In this document: positions 1 through 4,960 of the stretch, in pieces
How the letters are laid out: each line of letters begins with the position of its first letter
Numbering within the stretch: the first letter of the stretch is position 1
Assembly: GCA_964393815.1 (NCBI GenBank)
Contig: CAYMUP010000044.1
Span: 1-6,587, forward strand
Source of the DNA: JAGXIT01 sp964393815
GTDB taxonomy: Bacteria > Patescibacteriota > Saccharimonadia > Saccharimonadales > UBA4665
Direction of reading: 5' to 3'
Length of the DNA: 6,587 nucleotides
Made by a program: the position numbers and the translations under genes
Notes under the pieces: model-generated
Seen by the model: the letters and a program-made list of their open reading frames with translations, nothing else
Database searches by the model: none
Told to the model about the DNA's origin: nothing

Positions 1-229
1 GCAGCAAAATGAGCCAGAGCAGCCAACCGACGATGATGCGGCGGCTCTTAGTCCAATTCTGGTATTTGTGCCGGGTCAGGAAGAAGCGAGAGAGAATCCA
101 GTTAGCCCCGCGCAGGAAAAACCCTGGGTGAGCGTTTGCATCGCGCTCGGCGAGCACGCGTTTGTCAGTGGTCGTTGCACTGTAGTCAGTAGTATCGACC
201 TGTGCTTTTTTATTCTTGTGTTCAGACAT
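1..229 (-). CDS. Unidentified membrane protein, N-terminal part (runs off left edge)
   Basis: Seen: an ATG at 227-229 is preceded by AAGGAGG (234-240) with a 4-nt spacer, and 76 codons stay open to the window edge with no in-frame stop. The first ~33 residues are polar and charged (MSEHKNKKAQVDTTDYSATT at the start), so there is no signal peptide. A basic, aromatic stretch follows (residues ~36-64, including WILSRFFLTRHKYQNW). From about residue 65 a hydrophobic helix begins (IIVGWLLWLILL) and is cut by the edge. Inference: a membrane protein with a cytoplasmic N-terminus. I do not recognise the family. It lies 96 bp downstream of the RND transporter stop in the same direction, so it might be functionally linked, but it appears to have its own promoter. 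The strong SD and the biased composition make a real gene very likely. Function is unknown. Confidence 0.8.
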   Translation of the reverse strand, partial: MSEHKNKKAQVDTTDYSATTTDKRVLAERDANAHPGFFLRGANWILSRFFLTRHKYQNWTKSRRIIVGWLLWLILL

Positions 230-247
230 ATTCCCTCCTTAAAAGAC

Positions 248-277
248 CTATAACACAACTGTATCACAACCTGTCAC
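248..277 (-). promoter_or_regulatory. Candidate promoter of the left-edge membrane protein gene
   Basis: On the minus strand, GTGACA (272-277) and TTATAG (248-253) are separated by 18 bp and resemble -35 and -10 boxes. The predicted start site near 241 gives a leader of about 12 nt, which just includes the SD at 234-240. The -10 is imperfect and the leader is short, so this is a moderate call made by eye. Confidence 0.4.
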
Positions 278-292
278 GGCAAAATAGTGACA
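272..292. repeat. Inverted repeat TGTCAC-N9-GTGACA over the candidate -35
   Basis: TGTCAC (272-277) and GTGACA (287-292) are perfect 6-bp arms around a 9-bp AT-rich spacer. The left arm coincides with the candidate -35 box of the left-edge gene, so it could be an operator. It could also form a weak hairpin 3' of the RND gene, but no T-run follows on the minus strand, so a terminator is less likely. Confidence 0.35.
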
Positions 293-325
293 TTCTTTAC
301 TAAAAGCTTGGGTCCGCAGGTAGAG

Positions 326-3061
326 TTATCGTTTGCGTTTAAAGACACGTCTAAACGTACGGCGCGTCAGTCCGCGCAAATATTCACCGACAAGGTAGTA
401 GTACGGGAAGACCGTAACCACCATGAGAGTACTACTCAGTAGACCAAAGATGAGCACCACCGCAAGACCCTGCCAAAACGGACTCGAGAGCGCCAACGGA
501 ATCAGTGAAACGACTGCCGTAAGGCTGGTGGCGACCAGCGGGCGAAAACGTTCGGCGAGTGCTTCGTGAGCAGCGTCTACTGGGTTCATGCCAGCCCGAC
601 GAGACTGATTAGCATAATCCGTCAAAAGGATCGTGTTTTTGATGCTAAGTCCAATGAGCGCAAAGAAACCGAGCATCGCAAAGAAACTAAACGGATTGTC
701 AGTCAGCCAGAGCCCAAGCGCAATGCCAAAGAAACTAAACGGTATAGCCATAAAGATGAGGAGCGGCTGAAGTATACTTCTAAACTGCAGCGCGAGCACC
801 AGGTAAATCGCAAGAAGTACCAGCGGGAACGCAATAGCGAGCGTTTTGAAGCTTTCCTGGTTTTCGTCTTCTTGGCCAAAGCTGAATGACAAGGCATCTT
901 TGGCGAGCCCGTAGCGAGCAACTTTTTCTTTGGTGAATTCTTTTTCGACCGCTGTTTGCGTCAGCGTGACGAGCGCGCTTGTGTCGTCATCTGCAAATGA
1001 GGCTGTTACACCCACATACGCCTTGCCATCCGCACGTACCAGGGCGTCGGTGTTTTCTACCCTTGCGTCATTTATAACCACTTTACTGCCATCAACGCGT
1101 TTTATATCTGCACTCTTTAAGTACATCGCAATGTCACTCGCAAGTTTCTCCGCGCCTGATCGGTTATCGCCCGCCATGATACGCGCCGTAAAGTCAGAGG
1201 CTGGCGGCCCGGCATCTATGCTGACAACACTTATCGCCGCACCATTAAATCCGGCATACGCTTTCTCGAGTTTTTTGATGTACTCGGGAGCGGTTGTTTT
1301 ACGTTCGTTGTAATCAACAAGCTCTATATAGTATTGCCCTGACTGAGAATTTGCAGATCCATAGTTAGCACCGTGCCTGAAGTCACTGCCGAGCACTTCT
1401 TTTAGTGTTACGAGAGCCTGGTCTGTCGTACGTTCTGCGCCAGCGATATCTGTGCCACTCGGGAACTGCATGCTCATCATGAGCTGATTTGTGTCTTTAG
1501 ACGGTGGGAAAATATTAAATTTCACCTTTTGGAAGACGTAGCCGCCCGTACCGATGAAAAGGAGGCTAATCAGAAATGCACTCATACACACTAGAACCAG
1601 CTTCTTACGGCTGTGCTGTGCCCAGAGCATTGGTGCTGATAGCTTGCGAGCTAAGGTCGCCTCAAAAGCAGCTGCCAGCTCATGCTCGGCGTGCGTACCT
1701 GTGTGTTTACGACCAAGCATGACAAAGCGAGCAAGGAACGGAATGATAAGAAGCGCGACGATGAGGCTAATGACCAAAGCCGAAATAATGGTAACGGGGA
1801 TAGCACGGATAAAACCACCCAGAATCCCACCTACAAATAAGAGCGGAGCAAAACTGAGTGCGGCCGTGGAAGTAGCAGCCACCATTGCCCTGCCCACTTT
1901 ACCCACAGAGGTCCGCACAATTTCGCGAGCGTCGCGTTTTTTCTTGCGCTGTGCGTCTAGCGCCTCGACCATGATGATAGTGTCGTCTACGATGAGGGAC
2001 AGCGCGAGCACCAAAGAAAAGAGCGTAATCGTGTTGAGCGTGTAACCCACCAGCTGCAAAAGCCCGAGCGTCGCGAGTAACACCATAACCATTGACGCGA
2101 CAATGAGCAGCGAAGCGCGCACCGCAATCACTATTGAGCCAATGACCAATATTGCAAGCAGCCCTTCGAGTAAAGTTTTTTGCAACTCAGATATCTGCTG
2201 ACGAATGCTTGGGGCATAGCTGGCGCTCAAACGAAGCGCGTAGCCATCTTTACCCTGCCGGGCATTGTATTCGTCGATCGCTGACTGCAGTTGGTCGCCA
2301 AACTTGACGACATCTCCACCCTTCACGATAGTAGCGCCGATGGGCACAGAACTATAAAACTCTGTCTTACCACCAGTTCGCTCGCCATACCGCTCAAATT
2401 TGACCTGAGCCGTTTGTTTTTCGCCGGTCGTCGGGTCGGTTGCCGTCTGGACAGGGTCAATGATGGACGCGTCTTTCACGAGGCTCAAGCGCTGATCGTT
2501 TATAAACGCTGCTGCCTGACGTGCCGCAGCAGTCAGTTCAGTTTCAGGCAAAGTCGGCCTGCTCGGCGAGTAAAAAGACACTACGGCGTCATCGCCGCGC
2601 TCGGTAAACCCAAAGCGCGCAGGTTCAAGTTTAATCGCAGCTTTGACAGGCAAAACTTTGTCACTAACCAGTTTTTCTTGGAGTTGTTTGCTGCGCTTGA
2701 CGGCATCACTTTTTTCTTCAAACTGGACATAAAAAGTCACAAAGTTGTCAAGGCTAGTCACCTGCACTGTTTTAACCTCGGGCTGTTTCAGCAAAAAATT
2801 GCTCAGAGGCTTAGCAACATCGCTATCCACTTTTGCCGGATCGCCCACAAAGTACGTCCCCTGGCCAATCGCATAGGGGATGTTGATAGGCGGAAACCCT
2901 TCGCGCTTGAGTAGTGTCGTGTAACTAAGGATGCCGAAGAGCGCAATCATGGTAGCGAGCACCGCAGTGGTGCGGGGCCTGCCAAAGAAAAAGAGCGCTA
3001 AACGCTGCAAAAACCTATCTTTTGTCTTTTCAGTACTTACTTTTGCTGCATTTTTTGCCAC
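326..3061 (-). CDS. RND-superfamily (AcrB/ACR_tran type) efflux transporter
   Basis: A proton-driven export permease of the cytoplasmic membrane. Substrate cannot be read from sequence. Seen: 911 residues with the RND plan. TM1 is ~31-51, a long extracytoplasmic loop spans ~52-298, TM2-6 ~299-446, TM7 ~487-508, a second loop ~509-739, and TM8-12 ~740-893. The proton-relay residues of the family are present: paired Asp359-Asp360 in TM4 (LSLIVDDTIIMVE) and Lys808 in TM10 (GLSIKNTILLTDY). The two halves are recognisable repeats of each other. The start is GTG (3059-3061), supported by GGAGG (3070-3074) 8 nt upstream, and the stop is TAA. The family's usual length is ~1,000-1,050, and the shortage falls in both extracytoplasmic loops (~250 and ~230 residues against ~300 each in AcrB). 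No HlyD/AcrA-type adaptor or TolC-type channel is in view. It may work alone as in other minimal RND pumps. Family call is firm; substrate is unknown. Confidence 0.93.
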   Translation of the reverse strand: MAKNAAKVSTEKTKDRFLQRLALFFFGRPRTTAVLATMIALFGILSYTTLLKREGFPPINIPYAIGQGTYFVGDPAKVDSDVAKPLSNFLLKQPEVKTVQVTSLDNFVTFYVQFEEKSDAVKRSKQLQEKLVSDKVLPVKAAIKLEPARFGFTERGDDAVVSFYSPSRPTLPETELTAAARQAAAFINDQRLSLVKDASIIDPVQTATDPTTGEKQTAQVKFERYGERTGGKTEFYSSVPIGATIVKGGDVVKFGDQLQSAIDEYNARQGKDGYALRLSASYAPSIRQQISELQKTLLEGLLAILVIGSIVIAVRASLLIVASMVMVLLATLGLLQLVGYTLNTITLFSLVLALSLIVDDTIIMVEALDAQRKKKRDAREIVRTSVGKVGRAMVAATSTAALSFAPLLFVGGILGGFIRAIPVTIISALVISLIVALLIIPFLARFVMLGRKHTGTHAEHELAAAFEATLARKLSAPMLWAQHSRKKLVLVCMSAFLISLLFIGTGGYVFQKVKFNIFPPSKDTNQLMMSMQFPSGTDIAGAERTTDQALVTLKEVLGSDFRHGANYGSANSQSGQYYIELVDYNERKTTAPEYIKKLEKAYAGFNGAAISVVSIDAGPPASDFTARIMAGDNRSGAEKLASDIAMYLKSADIKRVDGSKVVINDARVENTDALVRADGKAYVGVTASFADDDTSALVTLTQTAVEKEFTKEKVARYGLAKDALSFSFGQEDENQESFKTLAIAFPLVLLAIYLVLALQFRSILQPLLIFMAIPFSFFGIALGLWLTDNPFSFFAMLGFFALIGLSIKNTILLTDYANQSRRAGMNPVDAAHEALAERFRPLVATSLTAVVSLIPLALSSPFWQGLAVVLIFGLLSSTLMVVTVFPYYYLVGEYLRGLTRRTFRRVFKRKR

Positions 3062-3069
3062 GCGTTAAA

Positions 3070-3120
3070 CCTCCGCTTAGTCTTTACCCCTATTGTAACA
3101 GCGGCTTCTTGCCTGCCCAA
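3070..3120 (-). promoter_or_regulatory. Promoter and SD of the RND transporter gene
   Basis: In the 64-bp gap after the SanA-like gene, the minus strand carries TTGGGC (3115-3120) as -35, a 17-bp spacer, and TACAAT (3092-3097) as -10, preceded by TGT (partial extended -10). Predicted initiation near 3085 leaves a ~24-nt leader holding the GGAGG SD at 3070-3074. This is the best-formed promoter in the window and suggests the pump is not dependent on readthrough from the upstream gene. Confidence 0.55.
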
Positions 3121-3125
3121 GCTTT

Positions 3126-3809
3126 TTATTGCGGCAAACGATCTTTGGCGGCTCGTGCGCCAAGTTGCAAAAAGAGCTTATCGGTCGAAAGCCACTCGCG
3201 CAGCGTATACCAAGCCATGTTGCGCCGGCTAATGATGGTTGGCGCATCGAGTCCAATCGTGTCTATTCCGTTTTGTTGGCAGCTATACACGGCCCTTGGC
3301 AGGTGATAGCCCTGCGTCACCACAATCGCACTCGTCACATCCCGCACCTGCCTCGCTCGGTAACAGGAGTCATAGGTATCAAAGCCAAATTTATCCATCA
3401 TGATGCTGCCTGCGGGCACACCCAGTCTAATCGCCTCGCGGCGCATCACCGCTGGCTCGTCATGATCTGCATGCGCGCCGTCCCCTGTCATCAGTATTTG
3501 CTCAACCCGCCCAGTTTGATACAGTGCAACCGCTGCCTTCACCCGTATCATCAGAAACGGACTCAGGTCTTTGCCGTCATTTTTTAGCGCCGCGCCAAAC
3601 ACGATGGCCGTATCGCGCTTGGGTAGGGTTACTGTTGGTACGTTTGCACCGTTATAGCGTATAGGCTTAGTCTGGTGGTTAATTATTATGCTGGGTGCCC
3701 AAAGCGCCGCTAGGCCCGCAACTACCCCAAGCCAGAACAAAATTTTTATACCCCTAAACCGGTGCTTTTTGCCTTCGTCGTGCTTTTCATGCTTATGCTT
3801 ACGAAACAT
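3126..3809 (-). CDS. SanA/YdcF-like DUF218 envelope protein
   Basis: A member of the DUF218 family, which includes E. coli SanA (vancomycin exclusion at high temperature) and YdcF. The family is linked to envelope integrity, but its biochemical activity is poorly defined. Seen: 227 residues, close to SanA's ~239. A His/Lys-rich cytoplasmic N-terminus (1-20; FRKHKHEKHDEGKKHRFR) precedes one membrane helix (~22-43), then an extracytoplasmic DUF218 domain. Its signature segments run in order: AIVFGAAL (68-75), RVKAAVALYQTGR (89-101), LMTGDG (106-111), DEPAVM (117-122), FDTYDSCYRA (143-152) and VTQGYHLPRA (164-173) with His169 and Arg172. The ATG at 3807-3809 has no convincing SD. A TATACT box lies only 7 nt upstream, suggesting leaderless translation. 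The RND gene follows 64 bp downstream on the same strand. Family confidence is high; the role in this organism is inferred. Confidence 0.9.
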   Translation of the reverse strand: MFRKHKHEKHDEGKKHRFRGIKILFWLGVVAGLAALWAPSIIINHQTKPIRYNGANVPTVTLPKRDTAIVFGAALKNDGKDLSPFLMIRVKAAVALYQTGRVEQILMTGDGAHADHDEPAVMRREAIRLGVPAGSIMMDKFGFDTYDSCYRARQVRDVTSAIVVTQGYHLPRAVYSCQQNGIDTIGLDAPTIISRRNMAWYTLREWLSTDKLFLQLGARAAKDRLPQ

Positions 3810-3925
3810 GTCTCTAAGTATACGAAAAATGTTGTTTCAACACGAATTTCACCTGGGATGCAAATTGAACAGAGGTAGCTTTCACCTGGGATTAGCTGGG
3901 ATGGATCTCGTACTATTATCTTCAT
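3746..3925 (-). CDS. Possible 59-codon small ORF overlapping the SanA-like start
   Basis: An ATG at 3923-3925 has AAGGA five nt upstream, a better ribosome site than the SanA-like gene itself has. The frame encodes 59 residues beginning MKIIVRDPSQLIPGE and contains two Ile-Pro-Gly-Glu segments encoded by the 13-bp direct repeat. Residues ~20-40 look like alternating beta strands with three Cys. The last ~20 codons overlap the SanA-like gene in another frame and look like a random tail (MKSTTKAKSTGLGV). It could be a genuine small protein, a regulatory leader ORF, or chance. I do not recognise it, and I slightly favour the non-coding reading because the region is also the best site for SanA-like control elements. 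Confidence 0.25.
   Translation of the reverse strand: MKIIVRDPSQLIPGESYLCSICIPGEIRVETTFFVYLETCFVSISMKSTTKAKSTGLGV
3817..3822 (-). promoter_or_regulatory. -10 box of the SanA-like gene (leaderless arrangement)
   Basis: TATACT on the minus strand ends 7 nt before the ATG at 3809, so transcription should begin at or beside the start codon. No TTGACA-like -35 is found at a 16-18 bp spacing. TTGAAA is present upstream but only 12 bp away, which is too close. The missing -35 fits control by an activator at the direct repeats immediately upstream. Confidence 0.5.
3847..3902. repeat. Direct repeats TTTCACCTGGGAT (two full copies, one partial)
   Basis: TTTCACCTGGGAT occurs at 3847-3859 and again, identical, at 3880-3892: 13 of 13 bases, 33 bp apart. 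A third partial copy, CTGGGAT, is at 3896-3902, 10 bp after the equivalent part of copy two. Copy one is centred ~44 bp and copy two ~77 bp upstream of the predicted SanA-like start site, on nearly the same helix face. This is the spacing expected of activator or response-regulator sites. The repeats could instead be part of a small coding ORF (each reads Ile-Pro-Gly-Glu on the minus strand). Which regulator would bind is not visible. Confidence 0.6.
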
Positions 3926-3983
3926 GTTAATCCTTGGTGTTAAATTTGTATGAGATCTTACATATTGCTGGGGTTCGGTCACG

Positions 3984-4010
3984 TATACTGCGAGTTGTAA
4001 ACGTAAGGAG
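3984..4010 (+). promoter_or_regulatory. -10 box and SD of the EF-hand gene
   Basis: TATACT (3984-3989) lies ~30 nt before the ATG, and AAGGAG (4005-4010) is 8 nt from it. No clear -35 is seen at the usual spacing. The core CGTATACT-NN-GAG is shared with the divergent SanA-like promoter, so the two may be recognised alike. Confidence 0.45.
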
Positions 4011-4018
4011 ACTGTAGC

Positions 4019-4264
4019 ATGAGCGTACTCGACGATATCAAAGCCAAGATGGACGCAAACGACGACGGCAAATTGAACAAAGATGATCTAGAAGACCTGA
4101 AGCAAAAAGGTCTCGACCAAGACATCGTGACCCAGCTGAAAGTCCGTGCCGACCAAAACGGCGATGGCAAAGTTGATCTTGCCGACCTAAAGGCCGTCAA
4201 CCTAGACATGTCAAGCTTGCGCGAAGACATCGGCGGCCTCAAAGACAAACTCTTCGGCAAATAA
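4019..4264 (+). CDS. Small acidic EF-hand / dockerin-like calcium-binding protein
   Basis: An 81-residue protein with two calcium-type loops. Loop 1 is residues 12-23 (DANDDGKLNKDD) and loop 2 is residues 45-56 (DQNGDGKVDLAD). Positions 1, 3, 5, 6 (Gly) and 9 fit the EF-hand consensus, a hydrophobic residue fills position 8, and helices flank each loop. Both loops end in Asp at position 12, where classical EF-hands have Glu. Asp there is typical of dockerin repeats and of some prokaryotic single-domain EF-hand proteins. There is no signal peptide, membrane helix or Cys, so it probably acts in the cytoplasm. The start is fixed by AAGGAG 8 nt upstream, and the stop is TAA. No cohesin or other partner is in the window. 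It is convergent with doc and divergent from the SanA-like gene, so it forms a single-gene unit. Calcium binding is inferred from the loops; the biological role is unknown. Confidence 0.85.
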   Translation: MSVLDDIKAKMDANDDGKLNKDDLEDLKQKGLDQDIVTQLKVRADQNGDGKVDLADLKAVNLDMSSLREDIGGLKDKLFGK

Positions 4265-4289
4265 GCTCACTTTTTAACCTGTTTTACAT

Positions 4290-4322
4290 TAGAAGCTCAC
4301 ACATTTTTCGTGTGAGCTTCTA
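4290..4322. terminator. Strong hairpin between convergent genes (possible bidirectional terminator)
   Basis: TAGAAGCTCACAC (4290-4302) and GTGTGAGCTTCTA (4310-4322) form a perfect 13-bp stem with a 7-nt loop. It starts 25 bp after the EF-hand stop and contains the last codons and TGA of doc. No T-run follows on either strand, so it is not a canonical intrinsic terminator. It may still end or stabilise transcripts, or limit antisense readthrough into doc. AAGCTCAC also occurs at 4263-4270 and could pair with the right arm as an alternative. Confidence 0.5.
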
Positions 4323-4686
4323 GCCAATTGGAGATGTCGCTCACACTCAAATGCTCCACGGCGACCCGAACCGCAAAGTCCTCTAACTCTTGGTTTGTTA
4401 GCCGCAGCTCTAGCCCGTTTAACTTTAGATATGTTAATCCGGTTAACATCGCAGTGCGCTTGTTGGCATCCACAAATGGATGATCACCGATGATACCTCG
4501 AATCATTGCTGCCGCTTTTTGACTAAGCGTTGGATATAATTCTGCGCCAAAAACCACTTGAGACTGGCTAGCTAGGGCTGCTTCTAGTCGCCCAATATCA
4601 CGCAGTCCCTCACCGCCACTGGTGTCTGCCAGCACATACGCATGCAGCATGAGCACTTGCTCAAGCGTAATCGCTCTGAGCCTCAT
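4297..4686 (-). CDS. doc: Doc-type toxin (Fic superfamily)
   Basis: Death-on-curing toxin. The P1 Doc protein phosphorylates a Thr of EF-Tu and halts translation; that activity is inferred here by family. Seen: 129 residues against ~126 for P1 Doc. The catalytic motif is HPFVDANKR (69-77), matching the Doc form H-x-F-x-D-A-N-K-R with Asp-Ala rather than the Glu-Gly of AMP-transferring Fic proteins. The N-terminal GLRDIGRLEAALA (27-39) is the usual Doc segment, and TYLKLNGLEL (85-94) follows the active-site helix. The ATG (4684-4686) overlaps the antitoxin TGA as ATGA, so translation is probably coupled and no separate SD is needed. The stop TGA lies inside a strong hairpin. All motif residues are intact, so the toxin looks functional. 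The partner is AbrB-like rather than the Phd protein of the P1 system. Confidence 0.92.
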   Translation of the reverse strand: MRLRAITLEQVLMLHAYVLADTSGGEGLRDIGRLEAALASQSQVVFGAELYPTLSQKAAAMIRGIIGDHPFVDANKRTAMLTGLTYLKLNGLELRLTNQELEDFAVRVAVEHLSVSDISNWLEAHTKNV

Positions 4687-4904
4687 CGATCAGCAAGGTT
4701 TTTAAAAGCCTGATGATACGTATGCATGATATCTTCAGCAACAACCATGACTTCTTCGTTAGTTGCGATATCTGATTTTTTGCGTACCACCAGCTCTAGC
4801 TCATCGCCGTCTTGAATACCTAAACGTTTTAGCTCTTTAGCGGGCAAAATTACCCCCCTACTAGTACCTATCTTGATTGGCTTTTGTATAGTTGTAAATG
4901 TCAT
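4683..4904 (-). CDS. AbrB/MazE/SpoVT-type antitoxin paired with Doc
   Basis: A 73-residue DNA-binding antitoxin. The SpoVT-AbrB swapped-hairpin domain covers residues ~3-42, with the typical IGTSRGVILPAKELKRLGI and GDELELVV segments. The C-terminal tail (~50-73, VMVVAEDIMHTYHQAFKNL) is a predicted helix and is the expected toxin-neutralising part. That is inferred from the general two-part design of such antitoxins. The ATG at 4902-4904 has AGGA (4912-4915) 7 nt upstream, a modest SD. Its TGA overlaps the doc start by the ATGA arrangement, the usual antitoxin-first order. It probably represses its own operon through the palindrome at 4931-4953. The protein could be called MazE-like by some pipelines, but the partner is clearly Doc, not MazF. 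Confidence 0.88.
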   Translation of the reverse strand: MTFTTIQKPIKIGTSRGVILPAKELKRLGIQDGDELELVVRKKSDIATNEEVMVVAEDIMHTYHQAFKNLADR

Positions 4905-4930
4905 AGCCGTATCCTATCATACATACTAAT

Positions 4931-4953
4931 TTATTACAATACCATTATAATAA
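4931..4953. promoter_or_regulatory. Palindromic operator with embedded -10 box of the antitoxin-doc operon
   Basis: TTATTACAAT (4931-4940) and ATTATAATAA (4944-4953) are inverted arms matching at 9 of 10 positions around a 3-bp centre. The right arm contains TATAAT on the minus strand (4944-4949), a consensus -10. Initiation would be near 4937, giving a ~33-nt leader. No good -35 is seen. A palindrome over the -10 of a toxin-antitoxin operon is the classic place for antitoxin binding, so autorepression is likely. Confidence 0.6.
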
Positions 4954-4960
4954 ACAGCGC

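Noticed and set aside
76..267. 63-codon minus-strand frame beginning before the left-edge gene
   Set aside because: It overlaps the left-edge gene in another frame. The strong AAGGAGG is correctly spaced for the ATG at 229, not for this start.
1554..2045. 163-codon open frame on the plus strand opposite RND TM3-TM7
   Set aside because: Antisense shadow without a ribosome site or recognisable domain.
2291..2914. 207-codon open frame on the plus strand opposite the RND gene
   Set aside because: It is wholly antisense to a certain coding gene, has no SD or family resemblance, and its composition is what the complement of a membrane-protein gene gives.
3826..3842. TTGAAA upstream of the SanA-like gene as its -35
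   Set aside because: Only 12 bp separate it from TATACT, too short for a normal promoter.
3979..4260. 93-codon minus-strand frame opposite the EF-hand gene
   Set aside because: It is the complement of a clear EF-hand coding sequence and is a low-complexity Ser/Arg/Leu product with no SD.
4290..4322. Repeat unit of a CRISPR array or transposon end
   Set aside because: Only one hairpin is present, without spaced repeats, a transposase or target duplication.
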